In this document: piece by piece, positions 53,580 to 62,435 of the stretch | How positions within the stretch are numbered: position 1 is the stretch's first letter | How the letters are laid out: the number at the start of each line of letters is the position of its first letter | DNA from: JABURQ01 sp029243145 | Lineage (GTDB): Bacteria; Planctomycetota; Planctomycetia; Planctomycetales; Planctomycetaceae | Assembly: GCA_965660145.1 (NCBI GenBank) | Contig: CBFHYX010000005.1 | Coordinates: forward strand, 62,001 to 126,000 | Direction of reading: 5' to 3' | Length of the DNA: 64,000 bases | Made by a program: the position numbers and the translations under genes | Notes under the pieces: model-generated | What the model was told of the DNA's origin: nothing | The model's database searches: none | The model's input: only the letters and a program-made list of their open reading frames with translations

Positions 53580-55238
53580 TTACTCAACGGCACCTTCGAC
53601 ACCGCCGGTAAATTTATCATCTTCAGCATCGTGGCCAGTCAGCACTTGTGCCTTGTAGCCACCTTTCGATTTAAAGTAGATAATCAAACCGATGTAGCAA
53701 ACCAGCATAAACATGGGAAAATACGCCATGTCGGCCAATGCCCCTTGAGTGCTGCGTTCGCTGATTTCTTTCAGGTCGGTTTTCAACTCGGCCTGCTTCT
53801 CTTCGGGAAGAGTCGCCAACATCGCGTTCACTTTTTTCTTATCAATTTCTTTGTAGGGCAACACTTCATAAATGGTCTTTTCAACCAGAGGCTGAATTTC
53901 TCCATCTTTGACGAGTCCGGGAATCTGCGAAGAAACTTCTGTATTAGCCACAATCGCAGCTTGCTCGGATTTGGTTTGCAGAATTCCGATGTACGGAAAT
54001 CCTAATGTCCCCACTGCAAGCATTCCAATACCACTGATTGCATTGAGCGTCAAAGCTCCCCCCTTGGGGCACTGTTCAGAAACGACCCCCAGCATGGTTG
54101 GCCAGAAGAACGTTTTGCCAAAGCCATAGAGAGTAGCAGCCAGGAAGATTGCTGTTCCTGTTGCTGTGCTTAAGTAGGTTAATCCAGCAATTGCCAAGAC
54201 CGCACTCACAGCCAGTAACCCTAGCGGAGAGAGCGAATGCACAATTGGTCCCGCCATAAATCGCAACACTAGCATGATCGCCGAGGTGTAAACCAGAATC
54301 CAACCAGCATGGAATCCTTCACTTTTGGCAATCCCTTCCATGATACCGGTAATCCAACCATCAGTTCCAATTTCAGTGGTTGCCAAAGGCATCATGATAA
54401 ACAGCATGAAGATCAAAAATGGGCGTCCCAACGATTTCGTATAAACTCCAAATCCGGTCACCATCACCAAACCAATACCGACAAACGCACCTTTCATGCC
54501 TGCGGTTTCCGGCTTAAAGAACTCCATCAACTGAAGTACCAGCAAGAACGCCACGATCACGGCACCAATAGCACCGAACTCGGAAAGCATTTCACGATAG
54601 CTGACACCAGCTTCAACGCGTTCACTCTTGGGAAACTCCAGCCCAATCAGCATCAGAAAGTAAATGATGGTGGGGATGCCAATGAGACCAACTTTGATCG
54701 CCCACGGTGCAGTTGGTGCAAACTTATCAATTCCAATCAACAACAACCCGGTGATGACCAGTCCGGCGGGCCAACCCGCGTGAAGAATATTCAACCACTT
54801 GGTTTTTTCTTTATTAAACATGGTGGCGACAACGGGGTTGATAAACGCTTCCACGGTTCCGTTGGCCAACGCACAAACCAAACTCCCCCAGTAGAGGAGT
54901 TTGAATGCCAATTCGCTATCACTTACGAAGTAAGCGGAGACCGCCATTACGGTCCAGATCAAGTGACCCAAAAACGCAAAGACCATAGCCGTTTTATAAC
55001 CAATTTTGTCGATCATCAAGCTGAAGATAATGATTGACAATGCAAACGGCCAAATTCCGATTCCAGCCAATCCACCCGCTTCAGCCGGATCAAGATTGAA
55101 CTGTACTTCCCAAGTGGGAATGAGAAACATACGCCCAACAAATGCAAAGGACGTAGTAATCAACGCAACGAAACAGCCCCAGAACATCGCTTTGTTCGGA
55201 TCGACTGTTTTCTCAGCAGGAGCGCTCATGTCACTCAT
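53580..55238 (-). CDS. MFS transporter with a soluble C-terminal insert
   Basis: 552 residues, 12 predicted helices. Opens with KAMFWGCFVALITTSFAFVGRMFLIPTW; LANGTVEAFINPVVATMF and KWLNILHAGWPAGLV resemble FHS-type (fucose/glucose permease) carriers. A ~75-residue hydrophilic, Lys/Glu-rich insert (~430-505) lies before the last membrane helix, which is unusual, and the cytoplasmic tail is short and acidic. ATG 55238 is used here; ATG 55229 nine bases later is equally possible. Probable sugar carrier. Confidence 0.8.
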   Translation of the reverse strand: MSDMSAPAEKTVDPNKAMFWGCFVALITTSFAFVGRMFLIPTWEVQFNLDPAEAGGLAGIGIWPFALSIIIFSLMIDKIGYKTAMVFAFLGHLIWTVMAVSAYFVSDSELAFKLLYWGSLVCALANGTVEAFINPVVATMFNKEKTKWLNILHAGWPAGLVITGLLLIGIDKFAPTAPWAIKVGLIGIPTIIYFLMLIGLEFPKSERVEAGVSYREMLSEFGAIGAVIVAFLLVLQLMEFFKPETAGMKGAFVGIGLVMVTGFGVYTKSLGRPFLIFMLFIMMPLATTEIGTDGWITGIMEGIAKSEGFHAGWILVYTSAIMLVLRFMAGPIVHSLSPLGLLAVSAVLAIAGLTYLSTATGTAIFLAATLYGFGKTFFWPTMLGVVSEQCPKGGALTLNAISGIGMLAVGTLGFPYIGILQTKSEQAAIVANTEVSSQIPGLVKDGEIQPLVEKTIYEVLPYKEIDKKKVNAMLATLPEEKQAELKTDLKEISERSTQGALADMAYFPMFMLVCYIGLIIYFKSKGGYKAQVLTGHDAEDDKFTGGVEGAVE

Positions 55239-55410
55239 TGAAGAACCCTTTCAGCGGCAAATATCGGTTGTGTGTGGTAAAAAATGATTTTGTAGGAATT
55301 AGTCGTATCATAACCCCTGATTCGCTCCAGATCCATCAAGAATTCCCAATCTCTTCATCTACTCTCGGGTCTCTTTTGACCATCCGCTGAAACCTGTTGA
55401 ACCCGCAAAC

Positions 55411-56397
55411 TCAGCCTGATTCGCGTTCAAGGAGAATCTTGCCCCGTTTCTGTCGGCAATCGATTCGCCCCGAGACATGAAACCGATCAGATGTATGTAC
55501 AAGTTCGGCCAATCGATCCCACTCCGAGAATCCCATTTGTTGACGTGGCCAACCCTGTTTCCTCCAAACCTCGACAAACACCTCACGCACCAAATGCCTT
55601 GGCAACGTTTCAAGTGCCTCGCACGAAAGCTCAATGGTCTCGATGGACGAACTTAGCAGAGCACGATCCAGAAGTTCATTCACCACCCAAACCAGTGTCT
55701 CTTGTACTTCATCAGCTTGCCGGGATAATCGCAATATCGAATCTCGGGTTGTTCCAAACCCCTTGGATTCCAGCCACCTTAGAACTTCATGCCGAATGAG
55801 ATTCCTCGTATATTTGAGGGAATCATTGGTAGAATCTTCTCGAAAAGGGACCATATTCTGCTCAGCATAATCATCGATTTCGTTGCGAGAGACATCCAGC
55901 AACGGACGGATCAATTGAACGCCCTTGTCGAGAGGCCGACTTCCATTCATTCCCGCCAGACCCGCCATTCCCGTCCCTCTCAGAATGTTGTGGAGCACCG
56001 TTTCCACCTGATCATCTGCCGTGTGAGCTGTTAAGACACTGTCACAACGGTGTTCTCTGGCTGTTTCTAAGAGGAATTGATACCTCTGTGTACGCGCGTT
56101 AGTTTCCGTTTTCTTGGCATCGGTTGGAGGAGCTTCGGGGCGGCCAAGAACGCAGGAAAACCCCATTCGAGCCGATTCTTCCATCACAAATATCGCATCT
56201 TGTTCACTGTTGGCCCTCCAACCATGATCATAATGAGCAACTGTCACCTTTGTCGAAAACTCTTGCTGAACGTCTCTCAACAATGTCATCAGCACCATGG
56301 AGTCTTTTCCTCCCGAAACAGCTAGGACAATCCCCTTCGATCCCGAAAGATGCCGAGACAGAGCGGTTTTGAGTTTTTCGGAAAGCGGATTCGACAT
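55411..56397 (-). CDS. tilS: tRNA(Ile)-lysidine synthase
   Basis: Modifies C34 of the minor tRNA-Ile (CAU anticodon) to lysidine, converting it to AUA reading. SGGKDS (residues 28-33) is the PP-loop ATP-binding motif, with HYDHGWRANSEQD and TAHTADDQVETVLHNILRGTG downstream. At 328 residues it matches the short, Aquifex-like form without the second C-terminal domain. I chose ATG 56397; the longer frame starts only with a TTG at 56415. Upstream lies the 729-bp rny leader region in the opposite direction. Confidence 0.93.
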   Translation of the reverse strand: MSNPLSEKLKTALSRHLSGSKGIVLAVSGGKDSMVLMTLLRDVQQEFSTKVTVAHYDHGWRANSEQDAIFVMEESARMGFSCVLGRPEAPPTDAKKTETNARTQRYQFLLETAREHRCDSVLTAHTADDQVETVLHNILRGTGMAGLAGMNGSRPLDKGVQLIRPLLDVSRNEIDDYAEQNMVPFREDSTNDSLKYTRNLIRHEVLRWLESKGFGTTRDSILRLSRQADEVQETLVWVVNELLDRALLSSSIETIELSCEALETLPRHLVREVFVEVWRKQGWPRQQMGFSEWDRLAELVHTSDRFHVSGRIDCRQKRGKILLERESG

Positions 56398-57126
56398 CGA
56401 ATACAGAGTTTTCAAACAGGGAAAGTGACAAAATGGTCCATGACTGGGAAATATCGTTGACCGGCGGATTCTCTTTGATACTATAAGTTTACGAATTGCC
56501 AGCCCACCGAATCACGGAGAGCCGACATTCGTGTTCATACATACTGTCCACTCAGACCAACATTTATACAACCTTATCGTTATTGAAGGCCCAGCAGGGC
56601 GTTCCCACATTTTTCCGAGTGGTTAACGGTCGAACTTATGACCCGAGAGTATTTCAGGTTGTTCGGCTATGAACAGATCTCAATCGTTGTTTGGAAATTC
56701 GCATGACCGGTCATCTCGATGAACTGATTGCCGCTCTTATCACCTTGCTACGCAAGTTGGTAGGTGCGGAACAGAGTTCTCGCCAGATGATTCCCGTTCG
56801 CGTTAGCTCACGCCATGCTGAGATAATCCGTCAGTCCAAACAGACTCATGGATATTCGCTACGTGAGCATAACGCTTTGCCCACGTGGCCCGGAGGTGAC
56901 AGTTTCTCTCCTCCGGCATCCATGTCACGAGGGGAAAACGATCCGTCCTGCCATTCTTCACAACCAGACGGTCTGTAAAACCACAAATTTGCATCACTGA
57001 TATTTTAGAGAAGCCGTCTACTTTACGTTTGACGGCCAGTGATGTGGGAGTTCCCGAACTCACCAGAGATGACTCCGGTGAGTTTGCAATGGCCTTCGAT
57101 GCGTGACTTAATAGAAAGCACCATCG
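56398..57126 (+). promoter_or_regulatory. Divergent tilS-rny region with a structured rny leader
   Basis: 729 bp with no convincing gene. Three hairpins lie within 240 bp of the rny start: CCGGAGG/CCTCCGG (56890-56916), GCCGTC/GACGGC (57013-57036) and CACCAGAG/CTCCGGTG (57061-57080, one mismatch). RNA-degrading enzymes often control their own mRNA through leader structure, so this may be autoregulatory; that is inference. A 95-codon frame (56691-56978) and a 416-codon antisense frame cross here and are judged non-coding. Confidence 0.4.
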
Positions 57127-58668
57127 ATGGACCCGATTACTACTGGAATCACAGGGCTGCTTATCGGCATCGCCCTGGGATTGTTCTTTGACCGCATCCG
57201 CATGGGGTCGGCTTATAAAAATGGCGATGCAATCATTGCGCAAGCCCGGCTGGAATCTGAAAACGTCCGTAAGGAAATCGCCCTCAAAGGAAAAGAAGAC
57301 CTCATCTCCAAACGCGAAGATATGGAGAAAGAGGTCAACGCTTATCGCGATGAAGTCCGCGACCAAGAGCGACGGCTCGATAAACGAGAATCCATGCTCG
57401 AAGATCAACACTCCGATCTTCGCAAAAAAGAACAAATGCTCGAGGCCAATCAATCGAAACTGGCCGAGAGATTGAAGTCTGTCGATGTTAAAGATCGTGA
57501 ACTCGACCGAGTACTCCGCGAAGAAGAAGATCTTCTGCACAAAATCAGCGGACTCGATAAAGAGGCCGCCAAAGACATGCTCCTCAAGAGAATCGACCGC
57601 AACCTGGGCGATGAAATAGGTGGATTGATTCTGAAACATGAAGCGGAGCTTAAGGATCAAACCGAAAAGATCTCTCGCGAGATGATCGGTATGGCGATTC
57701 AGCGATTCGCCTCGGAACACACCTCCGAAACCACCGTCTCGACCATCGACATTCCCAGCGACGACATGAAGGGACGAATCATCGGTCGAGAAGGGCGAAA
57801 CATCCGTGCGTTCGAGAAAGCGACCGGCGTCGATGTCATCGTCGATGATACGCCCGGCGTGGTGATTGTCTCGGCATTCGACAATGTCCGTCGTGAAACC
57901 GCAAAACTGACTCTCCAGAAACTGATCCAGGATGGACGAATCCATCCCAGCCGCATCGAAGAAGTCCATGCGGAAACCGAAAAAGAGATGGAAGAACATA
58001 TCCGCAAGCTGGGTGTCGAAGCGTGTGAGGAAGCGGAAACCCGTGGGCTTCACAAGAAGATCGTCGAACTCATGGGACGCTTGCAGTTCCGCGTCAGTTA
58101 TTCACAAAACGTCCGGCAACACTCCATCGAAGTCGCCCATCTCACCGGGTTACTCGCCGAGCAATTAAACCTCGATGTGAATCTTGCACGACGCTGCGGA
58201 TTCCTGCACGATATTGGCAAAGCCGCCGATCACGAGATGGAGGGAGGACACCCAGCCGTTGGTGCCGAACTTCTCAAAAGATACGGCGAATGTGACGAAG
58301 TTGTTCACGCCGCTGCCGGTCATCACGATGACATTCGCCCCGACTACATCTACACAGTGCTTGTCGCTGCCGCCGATGCAATTTCTGCGGGACGCCCCGG
58401 CGCTCGTCGTGCGACTTTGGAAAAATATGTCCGACGACTCGAAGAACTCGAAGCTCTCGCCAACGGCTTTCCCGGCGTGGAACAAACTTACGCTGTTCAA
58501 GCAGGTCGCGAAATTCGAATCATCGTTGATCCGAAACATGTTAACGACCGCGAAGCCGCCAAGATGAGTAAAGATATCGCCAAAGCGATTGAAGATACGC
58601 TCACTTATCCGGGCGAGATCAAGGTCGTGATCATGCGAGAATCCCGCAATGTTCAATACGCCAAGTGA
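57127..58668 (+). CDS. rny: Ribonuclease Y
   Basis: Membrane-anchored endoribonuclease that starts mRNA decay. 513 residues, the normal length: N-terminal anchor (residues ~5-22), a long charged coiled coil (~35-165), a KH RNA-binding domain (GRIIGREGRNIRAFEKATGV at ~217-236) and an HD metallophosphohydrolase domain with HDIGKA near 361 and GHHDDI (metal ligands). RNase Y is the decay initiator in Firmicutes and is also present in planctomycetes. A palindromic repeat follows 23 bp after the stop. Confidence 0.96.
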   Translation: MDPITTGITGLLIGIALGLFFDRIRMGSAYKNGDAIIAQARLESENVRKEIALKGKEDLISKREDMEKEVNAYRDEVRDQERRLDKRESMLEDQHSDLRKKEQMLEANQSKLAERLKSVDVKDRELDRVLREEEDLLHKISGLDKEAAKDMLLKRIDRNLGDEIGGLILKHEAELKDQTEKISREMIGMAIQRFASEHTSETTVSTIDIPSDDMKGRIIGREGRNIRAFEKATGVDVIVDDTPGVVIVSAFDNVRRETAKLTLQKLIQDGRIHPSRIEEVHAETEKEMEEHIRKLGVEACEEAETRGLHKKIVELMGRLQFRVSYSQNVRQHSIEVAHLTGLLAEQLNLDVNLARRCGFLHDIGKAADHEMEGGHPAVGAELLKRYGECDEVVHAAAGHHDDIRPDYIYTVLVAAADAISAGRPGARRATLEKYVRRLEELEALANGFPGVEQTYAVQAGREIRIIVDPKHVNDREAAKMSKDIAKAIEDTLTYPGEIKVVIMRESRNVQYAK

Positions 58669-58691
58669 TATGAGCCGAGCTGGAATCATAG

Positions 58692-58713
58692 CCCGACTGC
58701 GCGAGCAGTCGGG
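58692..58713. repeat. CCCGACTGC hairpin, copy 2 (after rny)
   Basis: CCCGACTGC-GCGA-GCAGTCGGG, a perfect 9-bp stem, 23 bp after the rny stop. A T-run does not follow directly, so it may be a repeat that also stabilises or ends the rny transcript. Same arm as the copy at 45949-45971. Confidence 0.65.
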
Positions 58714-58800
58714 ACTCGTTCAGTTATTCTTTTGCCTGCCTATTTTGAATGAACTAGATTTATTGCGCAATCAAGCCGGGCGTTGTAAAAGTTTTTAACC

Positions 58801-58827
58801 ACGGATTGCACGGATGACACAGATAAG
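58801..58827. repeat. Imperfect 9-bp tandem repeat (ACGGATNNN)
   Basis: Three consecutive 9-bp units ACGGATTGC, ACGGATGAC and ACAGATAAG, flanked by TTAACC and AAAACG. Strings of this kind recur as intergenic repeats in many bacteria in my recollection; not verified here. Confidence 0.5.
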
Positions 58828-58928
58828 AAAACGTGAGATCTCGATAGCCCCAACGGCTGGTATCTCGATGATTCAGGATATGATCTGTGAAACCACCGTC
58901 TGGTTGATGTTGTGATGAATTCAAAGAA

Positions 58929-59234
58929 TCATTCGTCTGAAATCAACTCTTTATCATTAAGCTCTATCGCAACCAGATACAAATCGAAGCACAATCTTGG
59001 AGAGTGAGGAGATCCGGGATGTGCATCAACGTACTTGACGACATCCTGAGTGTATCTGCCTTTCCATTCGGATTGCGGATATCTTCCCGGGATCAAGTCG
59101 TTCAATTCAGAGTTCGACGAATCTCGGAACGCTGAATCTTGTTCTTCTTTAGCGATAGAGAAAGAGCCGACAGCTAAAATCGTCACCAGAAAACAAATTG
59201 GTATCATTACCGAACGAATCACAACGATCTCCAT
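58929..59234 (-). CDS. Small secreted protein or truncated gene, unknown
   Basis: 101 residues from ATG 59234, with a hydrophobic N terminus (IRSVMIPICFLVTILAVGSFSIA) that fits a signal peptide. The mature part is short and polar, and ends abruptly in LYLVAIELNDKELISDE, which reads like the start of a helical repeat cut off by a stop codon. No Shine-Dalgarno is seen. It could be a remnant of a larger gene. It is 94 bp downstream of the sulfatase on the same strand. Confidence 0.4.
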   Translation of the reverse strand: MEIVVIRSVMIPICFLVTILAVGSFSIAKEEQDSAFRDSSNSELNDLIPGRYPQSEWKGRYTQDVVKYVDAHPGSPHSPRLCFDLYLVAIELNDKELISDE

Positions 59235-59328
59235 ACCAAGCACCAAAGATAAGCCGCTAATAAGACACCAATTTCCAGTACTGTCGCAAAACAATTCTCT
59301 GGAAATAATTTCCCAGTTCTCACACTAC

Positions 59329-60855
59329 CTATGGCTTAATCTTGATAGGTTTTGTCCGCCAGGTATAGCTTTTGGGATCGAATTTATAACGAGATTTGCC
59401 AGCAGCCTGCGGAGCATTATTGACAGGGATCTGGGCTCTCAAAAGGCTTTTAATGTCGCCATACTCCGTATCAGCCGCGAGATTCGTCCATTCGTGCGGG
59501 TCGATGCGGTGGTCGTACAGTTCTTCGGAATTGTCCGCATACCGAATGTATCGCCTATTTTGCGAACGGACGGCATGATTGCCTCGGCCGTGCGTGATTA
59601 ATGCCGTCCGATCGGGTTGAAATTGCGGATCATTCAACAATGGCAGCAGTGATTGACCGTCGAGATTGTTCGGCGTATCCAGACCGCACAAGTCGACGAG
59701 AGTCGGATAAAGATCGATCAAGCTGACCGCCCGATCACAAGTATGCCCGGCTTTGGTCAGATTGGGGACATTGACGACAAGCGGTACGCGGGTCGCCTCT
59801 TCCCACAAAGTAAACTTGTGCCAATGGTGCTTTTCTCCCAGATGCCAACCGTGGTCCGACCAGAGGACAATGATTGTATTGTCTCTATACGGACTCTTTT
59901 CTAACGCTGTGAGCAATTTACCCACCATCGCGTCGGCAAAGCTGATCGAGGCCAAGTACGCCTGCACGGCTTTCCTCCAATGGTTATTGGCTTTCAGATA
60001 TTCCCATTCGTCACCGCGATACTCGGCCATCTTCTGTCCCGCAGTGGGAATGTCAGCAAGGTCATTCTCAGGAACAACCGGTAACTCAACCTCATCCAAA
60101 GGATACAAATCGAAATATTTCTTCGGGGCATACCACGGCAGATGCGGGCGAAAGATTCCCGCTGCGAGAAAGAATGGCTGATCGTGCGATTGCATGAGAA
60201 ACCGCTTCGCCCAATCGACCATCTGGCCGTCTCCCATCTCTCTATCCGATTTTGACATCGCCCCCCAGTCGAACTCTTTGGGATTGGCAGGCGGTCGTTT
60301 GGTGGTCCTGACATTGGGCAACTCATTCAAGGGAAAACCAGCGGGCCAGTGAATTCCCTTAATAGGAACCGTATCCAGCGGTCCCGGACGATGCCAATGA
60401 TCATCGAAGACCTGCAAAAAATACTCGTTCCACTGCTCGGGAGGATTGAAGCCGGGCGTATGATGGAACACTTTTCCACCTCCCGCCACAAGATAACCAC
60501 CTTGCTGAAAACATTCCGGCAGCGAGACAACATCTGGTAAAGCAGGACGCCACCAGGCACCGTTATCATAGATTCCCGTCGTTGAAGGTCTCAGACCGGT
60601 CAGAATTGCGGTCCGTGACGGATTGCAAACCGGGGCAGGGCAATGCGCATTGCGGAACAACATACCCCGCGCTGCCAATTTGTCGATGTTGGGAGTGTGG
60701 ACTTCGGCGGCGTACCCTCCCAAACAGCCCACCCAATCGTTCATATCATCGACCGAGATGAATAAGACATTTGGATGACACTCCGCCGAGTGACAATCTG
60801 GAGACACAATGAGGCCAAATGTCATTATCAGAAAGAGATATTGTAGCGAGGACAT
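59329..60855 (-). CDS. Secreted sulfatase, Cys-type (iduronate-2-sulfatase-like)
   Basis: 508 residues with a signal peptide to about SPDCHSA. FISVDDMNDW gives the metal aspartates; Cys77 in CNPSRTAILTG is the formylglycine site; RPHLPWYAPKKYFDLY and SDHGWHLGEKHHWHK match the iduronate-2-sulfatase-like subgroup, whose LGEKHHW segment helps bind the substrate sulfate. Probably acts on sulfated glycans in the periplasm. It lies 24 bp after hemG on the same strand and may be read through from the hem genes. Confidence 0.93.
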   Translation of the reverse strand: MSSLQYLFLIMTFGLIVSPDCHSAECHPNVLFISVDDMNDWVGCLGGYAAEVHTPNIDKLAARGMLFRNAHCPAPVCNPSRTAILTGLRPSTTGIYDNGAWWRPALPDVVSLPECFQQGGYLVAGGGKVFHHTPGFNPPEQWNEYFLQVFDDHWHRPGPLDTVPIKGIHWPAGFPLNELPNVRTTKRPPANPKEFDWGAMSKSDREMGDGQMVDWAKRFLMQSHDQPFFLAAGIFRPHLPWYAPKKYFDLYPLDEVELPVVPENDLADIPTAGQKMAEYRGDEWEYLKANNHWRKAVQAYLASISFADAMVGKLLTALEKSPYRDNTIIVLWSDHGWHLGEKHHWHKFTLWEEATRVPLVVNVPNLTKAGHTCDRAVSLIDLYPTLVDLCGLDTPNNLDGQSLLPLLNDPQFQPDRTALITHGRGNHAVRSQNRRYIRYADNSEELYDHRIDPHEWTNLAADTEYGDIKSLLRAQIPVNNAPQAAGKSRYKFDPKSYTWRTKPIKIKP

Positions 60856-60879
60856 AACTCGTATCCATCAAGGGTACTT

Positions 60880-62313
60880 CTATTTCAGGACTCGTTCCGC
60901 AGCGGCTTCACCACTCGCAATGGAATCGGGGATCCCCACCCCGCGATACGCATTCCCGGCTAGTTCGAGGCCCAGCAAACCTGCGACTCGCGACTCAATA
61001 GACGCCACACGGTCGAGATGCCCGACGTGATACTGGGGCATCGCGTTCTGATAACGGATCACCTCAGCAAAGTCCGGTTCGCCGGTGACTCCCAGCATGG
61101 CAGTCAGTTCGTTACGGACCATCTGTTTCAGCGCGTCGTCAGACAACTCCATCATTTCAGGGTGCATCGCTCCGCCAACGAATGTCCGCAGAATCACTTT
61201 TCCTGCGGGAGCACGCCCCGGGAATTTGCGACTCGAAAAACTGACCGCGATAATGTCCCGTTTTTCGATTTCGGGGATCACCAGTCCGAACGCGTCGAGG
61301 GGGTGTGTTATGTCATCCAGATTGTGTCCCGAAACAACAATGGCCGATGAGGCATATTCAATCGAAGACAAATCTTCTGCCAGTTCTGGACTGACGCCCT
61401 CTAGTAACTCAGCCGCACGATGAGTGGGGAGGGCGAGGATTACTGCATCGAACAGTTCAGTTTCTCCACCGACAATCGTCACCGACCAACCATTGTCGTT
61501 TTTTGTAATGGATTGAATGAGACAATCACTCCGAATTGTCGCAGAGGTTTCGACCTTTTCGCGTAAGCAGTCGAGAATCGATTGGATACCGTTCTTCGGG
61601 GCTGTGAAGAGTCCGTAACGTGCTCCACTTGCCGAGTTCTCTGCTTTGGATTGTTGTTTCGCTTGAGAACGACTCGCCTTGATCAGGCTGCCGAATTGTT
61701 GCTCCTGATCAAGAAAGCGGGGCAGGGTGGCTCGCAAAGAAAGTTTCTCAGGGTCGGAGGTATAAATTCCTCCCACCAATGGTTGCACCAATCGGTCGAG
61801 CAATTGCTGACCGAAACGACGCCTGACAAACGATGCCAGCGATTCATCCTCGTCTACTGCGGCTTTCTTTGCAGGGAGGAGCCGTTCCAATCCCATCCGC
61901 AGTTTTCCTCCCCAACTGAAGATCGGACTTTTCAAAATTGGCCAGACTTTCGCCGGCGTAATCAGCATGAACCCTTCGGGGACTTGGACCGGTTTTCCAT
62001 CCTTTAAAACCAGAGACTTCCTCCATTGACCAATGGTGGGAATCAGTTCGTTTTCCATCCCCAAACGCCGACATAGTGCGACACCCGCGGGCTTGTTGGT
62101 AATAAACGAATCAGCCCCAAGTTCCACAAGATAATCGCCGATCCGCTTGGTGGCGATCATCCCTCCCGTTCGGGGTGTCGCTTCAAACAAAGTAAGATCG
62201 AAAGTTTTCCCAGATTCCTGCGACTTTTCGATGAGTCGATGAGCGGCCGAGAGTCCAGACAGACCACCACCTACGACGGCAACCCGGAAAGATTGTGATG
62301 ACGATTCAGTCAT
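60880..62313 (-). CDS. hemG: Protoporphyrinogen/coproporphyrinogen oxidase, FAD-dependent (HemY/HemG type)
   Basis: Oxidises protoporphyrinogen IX or coproporphyrinogen III with oxygen in heme synthesis. 477 residues from ATG 62313; the longer frame starts at 62376 in a repeat and is not used. The FAD-binding VVGGGLSGLSAAHRL is at ~13-28, RTGGMIATKRIGDYLVELGADSF is the conserved second block, and the C-terminal AGNAYRGVGIPDSIASGEAAA closes the flavin site. The symbol hemG follows some planctomycete annotations; hemY is equally used. Downstream of hemE, with a repeat between. Confidence 0.9.
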   Translation of the reverse strand: MTESSSQSFRVAVVGGGLSGLSAAHRLIEKSQESGKTFDLTLFEATPRTGGMIATKRIGDYLVELGADSFITNKPAGVALCRRLGMENELIPTIGQWRKSLVLKDGKPVQVPEGFMLITPAKVWPILKSPIFSWGGKLRMGLERLLPAKKAAVDEDESLASFVRRRFGQQLLDRLVQPLVGGIYTSDPEKLSLRATLPRFLDQEQQFGSLIKASRSQAKQQSKAENSASGARYGLFTAPKNGIQSILDCLREKVETSATIRSDCLIQSITKNDNGWSVTIVGGETELFDAVILALPTHRAAELLEGVSPELAEDLSSIEYASSAIVVSGHNLDDITHPLDAFGLVIPEIEKRDIIAVSFSSRKFPGRAPAGKVILRTFVGGAMHPEMMELSDDALKQMVRNELTAMLGVTGEPDFAEVIRYQNAMPQYHVGHLDRVASIESRVAGLLGLELAGNAYRGVGIPDSIASGEAAAERVLK

Positions 62314-62341
62314 AATAATTCGAGACACACCAGGAGTATTT

Positions 62342-62400
62342 GCCCTCAATAACCTCCTCCTCCGGCCTTCGGCCACCTTCTCCTCCAGAGGAAGAGAAGG
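62342..62400. repeat. REP-like double hairpin between hemE and hemG
   Basis: GGCC-TTC-GGCC (62364-62374) and CCTTCTCCTC / GAGGAAGAGAAGG (62376-62400) form two neighbouring hairpins. The reverse strand reads as a degenerate form of the CTCTCCCTCTGGGAGAGGGTGGCCGAAGG-type repeat family that I recall from several genomes (quoted form is shortened; not verified). It may weaken or end transcription between hemE and hemG. Confidence 0.5.
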
Positions 62401-62435
62401 ACTTCATCGAAACCCACTTTTTTTTACAACCGCTT

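Noticed and set aside
54309..55037. 242-codon frame antisense to the MFS transporter
   Set aside because: Fully within the reverse of a transporter gene, composition (His, Gln, Asn-rich) is that of antisense membrane codons; no start signals.
56691..56978. 95-codon frame upstream of rny
   Set aside because: The start is a TTG or internal ATG without Shine-Dalgarno and the protein is low in structure; I treat it as rny leader. A small real protein cannot be fully excluded.
56803..58053. 416-codon open frame antisense to rny
   Set aside because: It lies almost wholly inside the reverse strand of a well-supported gene, has no ribosome binding site, and its protein is rich in residues expected from reversed coiled-coil codons. 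Long antisense frames are common opposite Glu/Arg/Lys-rich genes.
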